The notes under the pieces: generated by a model
The model's database searches: none
Told to the model about the DNA's origin: nothing
What the model saw: the letters and a program-made list of their open reading frames with translations, nothing else
Program-made: the position numbers and the translations under genes
Part shown: one piece after another, positions 28,128-37,694 of the stretch
Layout of the letters: every line of letters starts with the position of its first letter
How positions within the stretch are numbered: position 1 is the first letter of the stretch
From: Saccharicrinis sp965230625
GTDB lineage: Bacteria; Bacteroidota; Bacteroidia; Bacteroidales; Marinilabiliaceae
Direction of reading: 5' to 3'
DNA length: 64,000 nt
NCBI GenBank assembly: GCA_965230625.1
Contig: CBDDLL010000001.1
Location: 5,022,001-5,086,000, forward strand

Positions 28128-29228
28128 ATGAGTGAATACACAATAAAATTGCTTATTCCTTTTGCCGGAATTTTGTCTTTTATATTAGTTTTTTTATCCA
28201 TACCTACTATACTTAAGGTTGCCGAATCAAAAAACTTATTTGATGAGCCCAACAAAAGAACTGTACATAAAATAAAAATTCCAACTCTTGGTGGATTGGC
28301 CATTTTTTTAAGTTTTTTATTTACTTATTCATTGTTCTCAGACTGGTTTAGCTTTACCCAAATACCTTTTTTAATTCCAGCTTTACTTATCATTTTTTCG
28401 ATAGGAATTAAAGATGATATAATGGTGACTGCCCCAATGATAAAACTATTTGGGCAAATATTGGCTGCTTTCATTATAATTGGATGGGGAGATTTAAGAA
28501 TCACTTCCTTTCACGGTTTTTTCGGACTAGAACCCAATTACTTAGCCAGTTTTACAATAACTATTTTGATTTTTGTATTCATACTTAATGGTTTCAATCT
28601 CATTGATGGTATAGATGGATTAGCATCTATTACAGGTATGGTATCAATAATATCATTTTCCATTTGGTTTTATATAAATGGAAATTATCATATCCCTGTT
28701 TTCTCTGCTGCTCTAATTGGTGCTTTATTGGCATTCTCATATTACAATGTCTTCTCTAAGCAACAAAAAATATTTATGGGAGATACAGGTTCTCTATTGC
28801 TTGGTTTTCTGCTTGCTGTTGTATCTATTAAATTTGCCGAATTCAATTCTCCAGAAAATGCTGAAAACTTAAAATACCAAATGATTTCGGCTCCTGCCGT
28901 AGTGTTAGGAATATTAATAGTACCAACCATAGACACGTTAAGGGTATTTATTTTTAGATTATCTAAGGGAAATTCGCCTTTTGCTGCTGATAAAAATCAC
29001 ATTCACCACAGAATGCTAACACTTGGTTTTTCACATCTTCAAACCTCATTAATAATTGGTGCAATAAATGTTGTTTTTGTAATTTTATCTTTTTCCTTAC
29101 GAAATTTAGGTACCTTAAAATTATCTATACTAAACCTTTCACTTGGAATTTTCTTATCTTATTTACCTGCGTTTTTCATAAACAGAAAAAAAAGAAAGAT
29201 TTTAAATGGTAAGAAAAAAAATCTTTAA
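28128..29228 (+). CDS. WecA/MraY-type undecaprenyl-phosphate sugar-1-phosphate transferase
   Basis: Integral membrane enzyme that moves a sugar-1-phosphate (usually GlcNAc-1-P) from a UDP-sugar to undecaprenyl phosphate, starting synthesis of a cell-surface polysaccharide. The 366 residues contain about 10-11 membrane segments and the family motifs: PNKRTVHKIKIPTLGG near residue 42, GIKDD at about 93, NGFNLIDGIDGL at about 155 and IFMGDTGSLLLGF near 218; HIHHR comes late (about 290). The VHK/PxxGG and DD motifs suit WecA more than MraY. It precedes an EamA transporter gene by 6 bases. A 273-base A/T-rich gap precedes it, in which I see no gene. Confidence 0.9.
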   Translation: MSEYTIKLLIPFAGILSFILVFLSIPTILKVAESKNLFDEPNKRTVHKIKIPTLGGLAIFLSFLFTYSLFSDWFSFTQIPFLIPALLIIFSIGIKDDIMVTAPMIKLFGQILAAFIIIGWGDLRITSFHGFFGLEPNYLASFTITILIFVFILNGFNLIDGIDGLASITGMVSIISFSIWFYINGNYHIPVFSAALIGALLAFSYYNVFSKQQKIFMGDTGSLLLGFLLAVVSIKFAEFNSPENAENLKYQMISAPAVVLGILIVPTIDTLRVFIFRLSKGNSPFAADKNHIHHRMLTLGFSHLQTSLIIGAINVVFVILSFSLRNLGTLKLSILNLSLGIFLSYLPAFFINRKKRKILNGKKKNL

Positions 29229-29234
29229 TAAAAA

Positions 29235-30131
29235 ATGAACTCAATTTATGGAGAATTGGCAGCTCTCGCAACAGCTTTATGTTGGACTGTAACATCAATT
29301 GCGTTCGAATCTGCCGGTAAAAAAGTAGGATCACTTCCTGTAAACTTAATTCGCCTAATACTTGCTTTTTTTATCATTGGAGTTTTTTCTTATTTCAGAA
29401 AAGGTCTTTTTATTGCTTCTGATGCAACCATAGAGGCTTGGGGTTGGTTAGCCATAAGTGGTTTAATCGGTTTTGTTATTGGTGATTTATTGTTATTTCA
29501 AGCATTCGTTATTGTTGGAGCACGAGTTTCTATGTTAATAATGGCACTCACCCCTCCTATTGCTGCTTTTTTTGGATGGATCATACTTGATGAAAAAATG
29601 TCTGTATTCAATCTCATCGGAATGACAATAACAATTTTAGGTATTTCAATGGTAATACTTGCAAAAGAGAAAAATGAAAGTAAAGTAAAAATTAAATATC
29701 CTATTAAAGGTATATTATTCGCCTTTGGGGGAGCAGTTGGTCAAGGTTTGGGGCTTGTTTTTTCTAAACTTGGTATGAAAGACTATGATCCTTTTCTTGC
29801 TACGCAAATTAGAATAATTGCTGGTATAATTGCATTTGCCTTCTTATTTTCTGTATTAAAAAAATGGAAAGCAACATTTTCTGCACTAAAAAATAAAAAA
29901 GCAATGGTTGGTATATCTATAGGATCAGTTTTTGGACCTTTTTTAGGAGTTTCACTTTCTCTTTTAGCAATTCAATATACTACAACCGGAATTGCTTCAA
30001 CAATTATGTCAATTGTACCTGTATTAATTATCATACCTGCTGTTATAATTTTCAAAGAAAAAATAGTAGCTAAAGAAATATTAGGTGCTATTATAGCATT
30101 TGCTGGAGTTGTATTGTTCTTTATCTTTTAA
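29235..30131 (+). CDS. EamA-family (drug/metabolite superfamily) transporter
   Basis: A 298-residue membrane protein with ten predicted membrane segments arranged as two EamA repeats (about 5-142 and 155-298), each five helices. Repeat features such as ALTPPIAAFFGWIILDEKMS and IVPVLIIIPAVIIFKEKI (the PxxAxxxxxxxxxE pattern) are present in both halves. Members export small metabolites or take up nutrients; the substrate cannot be read from the sequence. It starts 6 bases after the sugar-phosphate transferase gene and is likely cotranscribed, although the pairing does not imply a shared pathway. Confidence 0.9.
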   Translation: MNSIYGELAALATALCWTVTSIAFESAGKKVGSLPVNLIRLILAFFIIGVFSYFRKGLFIASDATIEAWGWLAISGLIGFVIGDLLLFQAFVIVGARVSMLIMALTPPIAAFFGWIILDEKMSVFNLIGMTITILGISMVILAKEKNESKVKIKYPIKGILFAFGGAVGQGLGLVFSKLGMKDYDPFLATQIRIIAGIIAFAFLFSVLKKWKATFSALKNKKAMVGISIGSVFGPFLGVSLSLLAIQYTTTGIASTIMSIVPVLIIIPAVIIFKEKIVAKEILGAIIAFAGVVLFFIF

Positions 30132-30159
30132 AAGTTAATACGATATAAAATACATATTA

Positions 30160-30990
30160 CTATTTAAATGTATACTTTAGTCTTAAACCCAAGACATTAC
30201 CTGTAATTGGAGACCAAGCAAGTTCTTTCTCTTTTTTTCGTTTGTGTAAATGAGGTATTAATATACCCATACTCGCTCCAACCAAAGCACCAGTTATAAC
30301 ATCAGATGGAAAATGCTTCATTGCTTTTACTCTGTAAAATCCAACAAGTGCAGGAGGTATTGCAGCTGCACCGTATATCAAATACTTCTTATTTTCTAAT
30401 TCTGGATGATAATCGCAATATACCTTAGCTACAAAAAAAGAAGCTGTTGCTGTTGTAGATGTATGCCCACTAAAAAAAGAATTTTGGGTTTCACTAGCTG
30501 TTCTTTCATTCATTGGTACTTTATTGCTGTAAACAAATGGTCTTGTGCGATGAAATGCTGAAGCATTAGCAATATATAATCCATTATTTACTCCATGTGT
30601 TTCAGCATACATTACTAAAAGATCAAACCAATCCTTTCTTATTTTTTTGTCTAATCCTAATAATAAAGGTAAAGCTAATGCTGTATTTAATCCTACATCT
30701 GATATTTTATGATAATTATTCCGTTTAGAAGCATCCTGTTCTGCTGCAAACCTATCAAATCCCCATATATCCTTAGTATTTAACGCCAGTACTTCCTGCT
30801 CCGTTAATCCAGGGATGTCAGTTAAATGACCAAATCCTAAATAACTTCCAACAAATAATCCAATTGTTAATGGGATCTCTATTTTTTTATTCACTTTATA
30901 AACAGACAACGAATCTTTTCTATTGTATTGAGCATTAATTCCATTAAAAGCTAAAGCACAAACAACAACAATAACTATACTCTTATTCAT
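30160..30990 (-). CDS. PAP2-family phosphatase
   Basis: Phosphatidic acid phosphatase type 2 superfamily, which removes phosphate from lipid phosphates such as undecaprenyl pyrophosphate or phosphatidate. A signal segment occupies residues 1-20 (ending NAQ). The three catalytic blocks are readable in a late position: HRTRPF, FSGHTS and RVKAMKHFPSDV, corresponding to the RP, SGH and R-x5-H-x3-D motifs. Several membrane-spanning helices surround them. Length 276 residues. It faces the EamA gene convergently and stands alone. Since undecaprenyl phosphate is the acceptor of the nearby transferase at 28128, recycling of this carrier is a possible role, but the specificity is not visible. Confidence 0.88.
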   Translation of the reverse strand: MNKSIVIVVVCALAFNGINAQYNRKDSLSVYKVNKKIEIPLTIGLFVGSYLGFGHLTDIPGLTEQEVLALNTKDIWGFDRFAAEQDASKRNNYHKISDVGLNTALALPLLLGLDKKIRKDWFDLLVMYAETHGVNNGLYIANASAFHRTRPFVYSNKVPMNERTASETQNSFFSGHTSTTATASFFVAKVYCDYHPELENKKYLIYGAAAIPPALVGFYRVKAMKHFPSDVITGALVGASMGILIPHLHKRKKEKELAWSPITGNVLGLRLKYTFK

Positions 30991-31207
30991 TTATCTTTAT
31001 TTATTAGTTTATATTGCTTACCAAGAAGTATTTGTACACAAAAAAAACATAAAAGTTTCTTTATTACACTATAAATCCTTTTTTTTACATGATTATTTTA
31101 ATGACCGCAAATTATATTTTGCATTTTTTTAAATAAAACCATTCATAATATAATTTATTATTCTAATCCTTTTAATAAATGATCAAATTAATCAAAATAA
31201 TTAATAC

Positions 31208-33067
31208 ATGAACAAATTAAAACTATTGCTAATAGCTTCAATTGCTACGTTATTAGCTGCGTGTAATTCTAATCAAGAAATTAAGGAGCAACCTAATATA
31301 GTTTGGATTACTTCTGAAGATAATTCAAAACATTATATGGACCTTTTTGATCCTCATGGGGCACCAACTCCTAATATTGAATCTTTAGCTAACCAAGGTA
31401 TTATTTTCACTAATGCATTCTCCAATGCACCTGTATGCAGTTCTGCAAGATCTACATTAATCTCTGGTTGCTATGGCCCAAGAATTGGTTCACATTATCA
31501 CAGAGGACTTAAAAAGGTACCTATGCCAGAAGGAGTTGAAATGTATCCTGCCTATCTAAAATCTGCTGGTTATTATACAGCAAACAATCATAAAGAGGAT
31601 TACAATATTACAAAATCTGATACAGTTTGGGATAAATCAAGTAAGAAAGCACACTGGCGAAATAGAATGCCTGGCCAACCTTTTTTTTATGTTCATAATA
31701 TCTTCACTACACACGAAAGTCGTGTTCATTTCTCAAAAGAAGATTTTAATACCAAGAAGACAACAAACAGCCCTGATTCTTGCTTCGTTCAACCTAATCA
31801 TCCAGATACTGAATTAATGAGATTTACAAATGCATGGTATAAAGATAAAATCATGCAAATGGATAACCAAGTTGGAGAATTAATTGAAGAACTTAAAAAA
31901 GACTCTCTCTTGGAAAACACATTTATATTTTATTATGGAGATCACGGTGGTGTTTTACCAGGTAGTAAAGGTTATGTTTTCGAAACAGGATTGCACGTTC
32001 CTCTTGTAGTATACATTCCTCCTAAATACGAACATCTTGTTAATATTAAACCTGGTTCTAAAAATAATGGATTTGTAAACTTTACTGACTTTGGTGCAAC
32101 TGTTTTAAATTTAGCCGGAATTGAAATACCGGAAGGAATTGATGGAAAACCATTCTTAGGTAAGAATATTACTGAAGAAGAACTTAGTAGCAGAGATGAA
32201 ACATTTAGTTATGCCGACAGGTTCGATGAAAAATACGATATGGTTAGAGCCATCCGAAAAGGCAAATACAAGTACATAAGACACTTTCAGCCTTTTAATT
32301 TCGATGGACTTATGAATAATTACAGATATAAGCAATTGGCGTATAAAGAATGGGCTCAAATGCACGAACAAAAACAATTGAATAATATTCAAGACCAATT
32401 CTTTAATACAAAACAAGTTGAAGCTCTATACGATATTGAAACAGATCCTTTTGAAACCAAAAACTTAATTGGAGACAACCAGTATTCTGAAAAACTTACA
32501 GAAATGCGCAATAGGTTAACAAATAAATTAAAGGAAATGCCTGATCTTGCATTTTACCCTGAGTTTTACTTGATTAAAAATGCGTTTAAGAATCCTGTTG
32601 AATTTGGACAAAAGAATAAAGCGAATATTAATAAATACATTGATATTGCTAATCTTTCATTAAAACCATTTGATAATGCTAAAGAAGAATTAGAAAAGCA
32701 ATTAACATCGGACGATTGGCTATGCAGATATTGGGCCTTAATTGTATGTTCCGGATTTGGAGAAAATGCCAAAGAACTAAAAGGAATAATATCAGAAATT
32801 GCACAAAATGATGTGGAGTTAATTAATAAAGTTAGAGCAGCAGAATTTTTAGGATTAAATGGATATGCTAATCCAGTTGAAATAATGACTAATGCTCTTT
32901 ATACTTCTAAAGATTCGAACGAAGTATTACTTATACTAAACTCTATTGTATTGATGCAAGATGGTAAAGGAAAATTTAAATTTAACCTTGATAAAAATAA
33001 ATTACCTCAATCAATTAAGAAAAATAAGTTAATTGCGCAAAGATTGACTTATTTAAAAGTTATATAA
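31208..33067 (+). CDS. Sulfatase lipoprotein with unusual CSSAR active-site motif
   Basis: Type I sulfatase (alkaline phosphatase superfamily) of 619 residues, lipidated at Cys19 (LLAAC). The sulfatase core runs from PNIVWITSEDN (about 29) to about 450. The site for formylglycine is C77-S-S-A-R81; family members normally have Pro or Ala two residues after the Cys, here Ser79. Other core elements are present: YGDHG near 240 and HVPLVVY. A C-terminal extension of about 150 residues contains helical pairs resembling HEAT repeats. The overall type resembles heparan-sulfatase-like members. It is alone, 10 kb away from the three sulfatases of the polysaccharide locus, and ends at a bidirectional terminator. 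The substrate is unknown. Confidence 0.88.
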   Translation: MNKLKLLLIASIATLLAACNSNQEIKEQPNIVWITSEDNSKHYMDLFDPHGAPTPNIESLANQGIIFTNAFSNAPVCSSARSTLISGCYGPRIGSHYHRGLKKVPMPEGVEMYPAYLKSAGYYTANNHKEDYNITKSDTVWDKSSKKAHWRNRMPGQPFFYVHNIFTTHESRVHFSKEDFNTKKTTNSPDSCFVQPNHPDTELMRFTNAWYKDKIMQMDNQVGELIEELKKDSLLENTFIFYYGDHGGVLPGSKGYVFETGLHVPLVVYIPPKYEHLVNIKPGSKNNGFVNFTDFGATVLNLAGIEIPEGIDGKPFLGKNITEEELSSRDETFSYADRFDEKYDMVRAIRKGKYKYIRHFQPFNFDGLMNNYRYKQLAYKEWAQMHEQKQLNNIQDQFFNTKQVEALYDIETDPFETKNLIGDNQYSEKLTEMRNRLTNKLKEMPDLAFYPEFYLIKNAFKNPVEFGQKNKANINKYIDIANLSLKPFDNAKEELEKQLTSDDWLCRYWALIVCSGFGENAKELKGIISEIAQNDVELINKVRAAEFLGLNGYANPVEIMTNALYTSKDSNEVLLILNSIVLMQDGKGKFKFNLDKNKLPQSIKKNKLIAQRLTYLKVI

Positions 33068-33078
33068 AAATTTAAACA

Positions 33079-33108
33079 AAAGCCCGGATATATATAAAAC
33101 CGGGCTTT
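33079..33108. terminator. Bidirectional terminator between the sulfatase and DUF3078 genes
   Basis: Perfect stem AAAGCCCGG (33079-33087) / CCGGGCTTT (33100-33108) with a 12-base loop. T-rich sequence follows on both strands. It lies between convergent genes, 12 bases after one stop and about 20 after the other. Confidence 0.85.
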
Positions 33109-33127
33109 GTTTATAATAATTTAGATT

Positions 33128-34012
33128 TTAAAATGAATACGTAAGACCCGCCCCAAATAATTGTTTTAATTGAATTCTTGGTCCTTTATTCATGCCATTA
33201 TCATCAATATAATCTACATCATCATCATATAAAATATTGGTTGTAAAAATGGCATTTAAAAATTTATTTACCTTCATATCTAAACCAAATTCCCAATCAA
33301 CATCAATATTTTGAGGATTTTTAGAATAGCTTGAAAATAAATCTAATCTTGTATAGACATTTACATTTTTCACTACCTCTTTTTTCTTTGCTAACAATTT
33401 AATAGAGGCACCATATTCCTGTCTCACTTTATCTCCTGGGTTTACACCAAAAGCTCCTACATTTGATAATGAATCGTTTGCTACAATAGTTAGTTTTGAT
33501 GTTACAGGAGAAATATAGAAAGAAAAATTATCCGATGGTTTATAATCAAGACCCAATGAATATAAAAGATAACCTGGAGCCATAAAATCAGAAATCTTCA
33601 CATCTTGTTTTAATGGATCTTTATACCCAACGGCAAATTGAGTTTTTAGATCAACCAATGCTGAATAATACCAATGTCTACCAGCCTCATATCCCAATTT
33701 TGTTGTAATCTGGATTCTATCTTCAGATTTTGCTAAATCGTAACCTTCCTGTTTTGTAAGACCATAACCTAAATCAAGAGTATTATCCCAAGCTAACTTA
33801 TTCTTTTTATGATTTATAAATCCTTTAAATAAAAAAGTACCTGCTACAGAGTTGTTTCCTCCACCTGACCAATTAGTTAAAGATACTTGAGAAAAACTTA
33901 ACGAAGTATTACCTCCTGCTTTCCAAGCTTTTATAGAATCATTTTTTTCTTCCTGCGACCATATATAAACCGCATGTAAACAAAAAATTACTAATAGTGT
34001 GCTTCTTAACAT
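33128..34012 (-). CDS. DUF3078 outer-membrane-type protein
   Basis: A Bacteroidota family of unknown function. The 294-residue protein has a signal peptide (residues 1-19, ending IWSQ) and the hallmark GGNTSLSFSQVSLTNWSGGGNNSVAGTFLFKG stretch, followed by alternating strands and a terminal aromatic residue (YSF), as expected for an outer membrane beta-barrel. DUF3078 members are abundant in the phylum and have no established role that I know of. It is a single gene between a terminator and MscS. Confidence 0.85.
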   Translation of the reverse strand: MLRSTLLVIFCLHAVYIWSQEEKNDSIKAWKAGGNTSLSFSQVSLTNWSGGGNNSVAGTFLFKGFINHKKNKLAWDNTLDLGYGLTKQEGYDLAKSEDRIQITTKLGYEAGRHWYYSALVDLKTQFAVGYKDPLKQDVKISDFMAPGYLLYSLGLDYKPSDNFSFYISPVTSKLTIVANDSLSNVGAFGVNPGDKVRQEYGASIKLLAKKKEVVKNVNVYTRLDLFSSYSKNPQNIDVDWEFGLDMKVNKFLNAIFTTNILYDDDVDYIDDNGMNKGPRIQLKQLFGAGLTYSF

Positions 34013-34244
34013 TATTGAAAGTTTAGTATTTAATTCAGTTACTTATCTAAGAAGTATTTATCTTTATGTAATACTCCTTAAATATTATTAATGCTCATCA
34101 TCAATTATAATGAAATAATATTCTTCTATAATCTACAACCAAAATTGTAGATCCAGCTTTAAATTAATCTAAAGTTTTTATTAGAAGTCATTATAGGTTC
34201 CTTATCAATAAATCTGTATTTGATGTTACTATCTACCAAAAATA

Positions 34245-35060
34245 TTATTGTTTAAACAAATGAACATCTGTTTGCGGAAATGGAATTGATATACCCTGTT
34301 TATCGAACTCCTTTTTTACATTCTCGTTCATGTAAAAGAAAAAATCCCAATAATCAATAGCATTAACCCATACTCTAGTTGTAATATTAACCGAACTATC
34401 AGCTAATTCTCCTACAGCAATAAATGGTTCAGGATCACTAAGTGCTTTTTCATTTGAATTAATTACCTGAGCAATTACAGATTTAGCTTTATCTATATCA
34501 TCATTATAACCAATCCCAAATGAAAAATCTACCCTACGTGTTGGTTCTTGCGAAAAATTTATAAGACTTGAAGTCGACAATCCTCCATTGGGTATGTAAA
34601 TAATCCTATTATCTAGAGTTTTTAATTTAGTATTAAATATTTGCACCTCGTCAACAACACCTGTATATCCCTGTGCTTCAATATAATCTCCTTTTTTAAA
34701 TGGCTTAAGGATTAGCAGCATTACACCTCCTGCAAAATTCTGTAGTGTTCCTGACAAAGCCATACCTACTGCTAAACCTGCTGCACCAAGTATAGCAATA
34801 AATGAGGTCATCTTTATTCCCACCATAGTCATTACACTTATAACTAATAGTATTTTTAAAGTGTAATTAACTATTCCCACCAAAAATGGTTGTAAAGTAT
34901 CATCAATACTTTTTGATCTAAATCCCTTTTTAAAAGCTTTTGAAATTCTAGCAATAATCCAGAATCCAACGATCAGAGTAATTATTGCAAGTACTAGCTG
35001 ACCTCCATATGTAATAACATATTGCTTGGATTCGTTAAAAAGTTCAGTTATTTGTTCCAT
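34245..35060 (-). CDS. Small-conductance mechanosensitive channel (MscS family)
   Basis: Inner membrane channel that opens on membrane tension and releases solutes during osmotic downshock. The 271-residue protein has three membrane segments (about 17-38, 60-82 and 87-118); the pore-lining third helix AAGLAVGMALSGTLQNFAGGVMLL carries the Gly/Ala packing pattern of MscS. The beta domain follows with KPFKKGDYIEAQGYTGVVDEV and the NG motif in IYIPNG, and the C-terminal alpha/beta part ends PFPQTDVHL. The length is close to that of E. coli MscS. It is a single gene with gaps of about 200 bases on either side. Confidence 0.95.
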   Translation of the reverse strand: MEQITELFNESKQYVITYGGQLVLAIITLIVGFWIIARISKAFKKGFRSKSIDDTLQPFLVGIVNYTLKILLVISVMTMVGIKMTSFIAILGAAGLAVGMALSGTLQNFAGGVMLLILKPFKKGDYIEAQGYTGVVDEVQIFNTKLKTLDNRIIYIPNGGLSTSSLINFSQEPTRRVDFSFGIGYNDDIDKAKSVIAQVINSNEKALSDPEPFIAVGELADSSVNITTRVWVNAIDYWDFFFYMNENVKKEFDKQGISIPFPQTDVHLFKQ

Positions 35061-35251
35061 TTTAATTTTTATTAGGTTAAGATTACTATTCTACTTTTTC
35101 ATTTTTTAAACTACTAATTCATTCATTTCTTAAAATCAAAAAAATAAACCTTCAAAAAGCAATTTTGTTGAAGAGATTACCAAATTACTTATTAAATTAT
35201 GATAAAGTCAATAGTACTTACTGCTAAAAAATAAATAGAACTTTGTTTTAA

Positions 35252-36247
35252 CTACAAAGATTTACGAATTGTAATTTCTGTAGGAACATACTTTTTTATT
35301 ACCGTATTATTAAGTATAAAATCAGCCATTAATAAACCTATTTCATTAAAATCGGTTGAAATGACAGTAATACCTTCTTTAATATATTTCTTTGTGGGTG
35401 TTTCGTTATATGAGATAATGCCAATATCCTTACCTAGAGTATAATTTAGTTCATGCGAATAATCTAGTAATTTAGCTAAAACCCTATCACTTACAGTTAA
35501 GTATAAATCTCCTTTTTTTAAGGATATATCAGAAGTATTATATACAACTTTACTTTTAAATCCTTGTTCTTTGCAAAAAAGTTCAAAGGCATCAATAGTA
35601 TCTGTTGGGTGATTTGTAAATTCGGGATAGATAAAAACTAATTGTTTATATTTTAACAACTCATCCTTTACCTTAATTAAACTGTCATATACAGGCTTAC
35701 CAAAGTCCTGACCTATAAATGAACAATTATCCGGAACATTAATAATCCAATCTATACACAATAACTTCGAAGGATCTATTTTACTTACTATATCCTTTAC
35801 TTTTGCATCGTTAAAGTTCATTATAATATAATGGCTATACTTTCCTACTGCATTTGCCACAATATCTTCAAAAACTCTAAGGTTGTAATGGTGAAAGTGA
35901 ATATCCACATTATAACTATTAGGTAATGCATTTCTAAACGAACCATACAATACCTCTTTGTAAGCTTTGAATGTATCTAAAAATAAAAATACATTTTGCT
36001 TATTACTAGCTACATAGTATCCTTTATTAGGAACCGACTCAATCAACTTTCGACTTTTAAGTTCGGTATAGGCCTTAAAAACAGTATCTCTGGAAAGCCC
36101 ACACTCTTTACATAACTCATTAACCGAAGGCAACATATCGCCAACATTTAATTGTTTGCTTCTTACTGCATCCTCAAAAGATTGAACTAACTGTAAAAAC
36201 TTTGGTACACTTGAACCATTGTTAATTTTAGGAATGAACATACTCAT
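35252..36247 (-). CDS. GntR-family regulator with periplasmic-binding-protein-like effector domain
   Basis: A transcription regulator of 331 residues. Residues about 12-80 form a GntR winged helix (GDMLPSVNELCKECGLSRDTVFKAYTELKSRKLIESVPNKGYYV). The rest (about 85-331) resembles the sugar-binding fold of LacI-type regulators and ends TEITIRKSL, as in LacI-family proteins. This architecture is used for sugar-responsive regulators in Bacteroidota (AraR/FucR-like). It sits downstream of the amidase gene on the same strand but a hairpin at 36265-36278 separates them. No sugar gene is adjacent, so the target is unknown. MSM at the start gives two possible ATG codons; I use the first. Confidence 0.85.
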   Translation of the reverse strand: MSMFIPKINNGSSVPKFLQLVQSFEDAVRSKQLNVGDMLPSVNELCKECGLSRDTVFKAYTELKSRKLIESVPNKGYYVASNKQNVFLFLDTFKAYKEVLYGSFRNALPNSYNVDIHFHHYNLRVFEDIVANAVGKYSHYIIMNFNDAKVKDIVSKIDPSKLLCIDWIINVPDNCSFIGQDFGKPVYDSLIKVKDELLKYKQLVFIYPEFTNHPTDTIDAFELFCKEQGFKSKVVYNTSDISLKKGDLYLTVSDRVLAKLLDYSHELNYTLGKDIGIISYNETPTKKYIKEGITVISTDFNEIGLLMADFILNNTVIKKYVPTEITIRKSL

Positions 36248-36264
36248 GGTTAAAATTAAAAACT

Positions 36265-36278
36265 GCGATCAATATCGC
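36265..36278 (-). terminator. Short hairpin between amidase and GntR genes (terminator or operator)
   Basis: Inverted repeat GCGAT / ATCGC with a 4-base loop. On the minus strand it is followed by TTTTTAATTTTAA, as in a terminator for the amidase gene. It also lies only 18 bases before the GntR start, where an autoregulatory operator would be. I cannot decide between these. Confidence 0.45.
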
Positions 36279-36334
36279 TTTTCATAAAATTTGATGCTTT
36301 TTACATCGATAAATTGTTGTCTTAAACCCCTGAG

Positions 36335-37420
36335 TTATTCATTTGTTTTTTTTCTTGCTTCTGTAACAGAAATTCTATTCCCGTTTTCAAAAGCAATAAT
36401 AAAACAATCCTTTATTTTTTCCCTGACATCAGGTATTTTTTTACTTATTTCGTTAAAACTAAACGATTCATTAATGGCATATTTATACAAATTACCATCT
36501 TTATACTCAAACACACTATCAAACTTTTTATATATAGATGTGCCCTTTTTAATTCTTCGTTTACTCGAAGCAACCTGTATACGATATATAATATCGCTTG
36601 TTTTTTCTTCAATTTCAAGTTTTTCCTCAGGTATATCTAAATTATTTTTTGCTTCAAATTGATTCTTATACTCTCTAAACGCCCTAAATATACCAGATGC
36701 TAGTAACGCCTGACCCTCATTTGAAGATAAATATTTCTCCTCTGTTGAATTACTTAAGAATCCCAATTCAACCAATACACCAGGCATTGCAATTTCTCTC
36801 AAAACCAAAAATCCAGCCTGCTTTACACCTCTGTTTCTTCTTCCAACACGTTGTCCAAATTGATCTTGAATTAAATCGGCCATTTCTAAACTCTGGTTTA
36901 AATAAATATTTTGGTATAATTCAAAAATAATGTACGACTCTGAAGAGTTAGGATCAAAATCCTCGTATTTTGTGGTATAATCATCCTCTAAAACAATTAC
37001 TGAATTTTCTTTTTTTGCAACTTCTAAATTTTCTTCGGTTCTATGCAAACCTAAGGCAAAAGTTTCTGTTCCATAAATCCTTGGATTACTTATATAATTA
37101 GCATGAATAGATATAAATAAGTTTGCATCTGATTTGTTTGCTATTTCTGCTCTTTCTTTTAGAGGAATAAACACATCTTTTTTGCGCGTATAAACCACCT
37201 CAACATTAGGCAAATACTTTTCAATATAATTACCTAATTTTAGTGCTACAGCAAGTACAACATCCTTTTCTTTTGAATATTTACCACTTGCTCCAGGATC
37301 TCTTCCTCCGTGCCCAGCGTCTATAACAACCCTCTTAAATTTTCCTGTAGATTGAGCTTGCAGAAAAAAACAACATGAGAAAAGTACCCCCGTCAATACA
37401 CAAATTTTAAACAACTTCAT
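36335..37420 (-). CDS. N-acetylmuramoyl-L-alanine amidase (Amidase_3) with C-terminal SPOR-like domain
   Basis: Zinc-dependent peptidoglycan hydrolase that cuts the bond between N-acetylmuramic acid and the stem peptide, acting in the periplasm. The signal peptide ends near QAQ (residue 23). Zinc-site and catalytic motifs are visible: DAGHGG with H37, FISIHAN, and PGVLVELGFLSN carrying the catalytic Glu. The catalytic domain covers about 28-240. Residues about 275-355 (YRIQVASSKRRI to IIAFENGNRISVTEA) look like a SPOR domain, which binds denuded glycan at division sites. It is divergent from lptD with 274 bases between, a neighbourhood common in this phylum. Confidence 0.93.
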   Translation of the reverse strand: MKLFKICVLTGVLFSCCFFLQAQSTGKFKRVVIDAGHGGRDPGASGKYSKEKDVVLAVALKLGNYIEKYLPNVEVVYTRKKDVFIPLKERAEIANKSDANLFISIHANYISNPRIYGTETFALGLHRTEENLEVAKKENSVIVLEDDYTTKYEDFDPNSSESYIIFELYQNIYLNQSLEMADLIQDQFGQRVGRRNRGVKQAGFLVLREIAMPGVLVELGFLSNSTEEKYLSSNEGQALLASGIFRAFREYKNQFEAKNNLDIPEEKLEIEEKTSDIIYRIQVASSKRRIKKGTSIYKKFDSVFEYKDGNLYKYAINESFSFNEISKKIPDVREKIKDCFIIAFENGNRISVTEARKKTNE

Positions 37421-37656
37421 TTATTTCTCTCCTTAACAAATTTTCTTATCGAGGTAAAATTATAATCAATGCCCAAAAATAGCTTTAATTCAAATAATTT
37501 TGTTTTAAACTGTATATAAATTTAATATTTAAATAAAAAATCATTTGTATGTGGTACTATTTTTGCTTTTCGCTGATCCGATTATTATTATTTTTAATCG
37601 CTGATGATTACAACCTTTATTTTACTAATAAACCAATGCTATCATCAATTTTTATT

Positions 37657-37664
37657 TATTTTTG
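37657..37664 (+). promoter_or_regulatory. Candidate promoter -7 element for lptD
   Basis: TATTTTTG fits the TAnnTTTG consensus and would start transcription about 24 bases before the TTG start. No -33 TTTG was found at the usual distance. A second match (37558-37565) lies further upstream. Confidence 0.35.
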
Positions 37665-37694
37665 TGCCAATTTGAATTATAAATTACCATTTCG

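Noticed and set aside
36291..36662. Open frame of 123 codons on the plus strand with hydrophobic content
   Set aside because: It lies opposite the C-terminal part of the amidase gene, whose protein matches a known family; the hydrophobic look comes from the complementary strand of Lys/Glu-rich codons.
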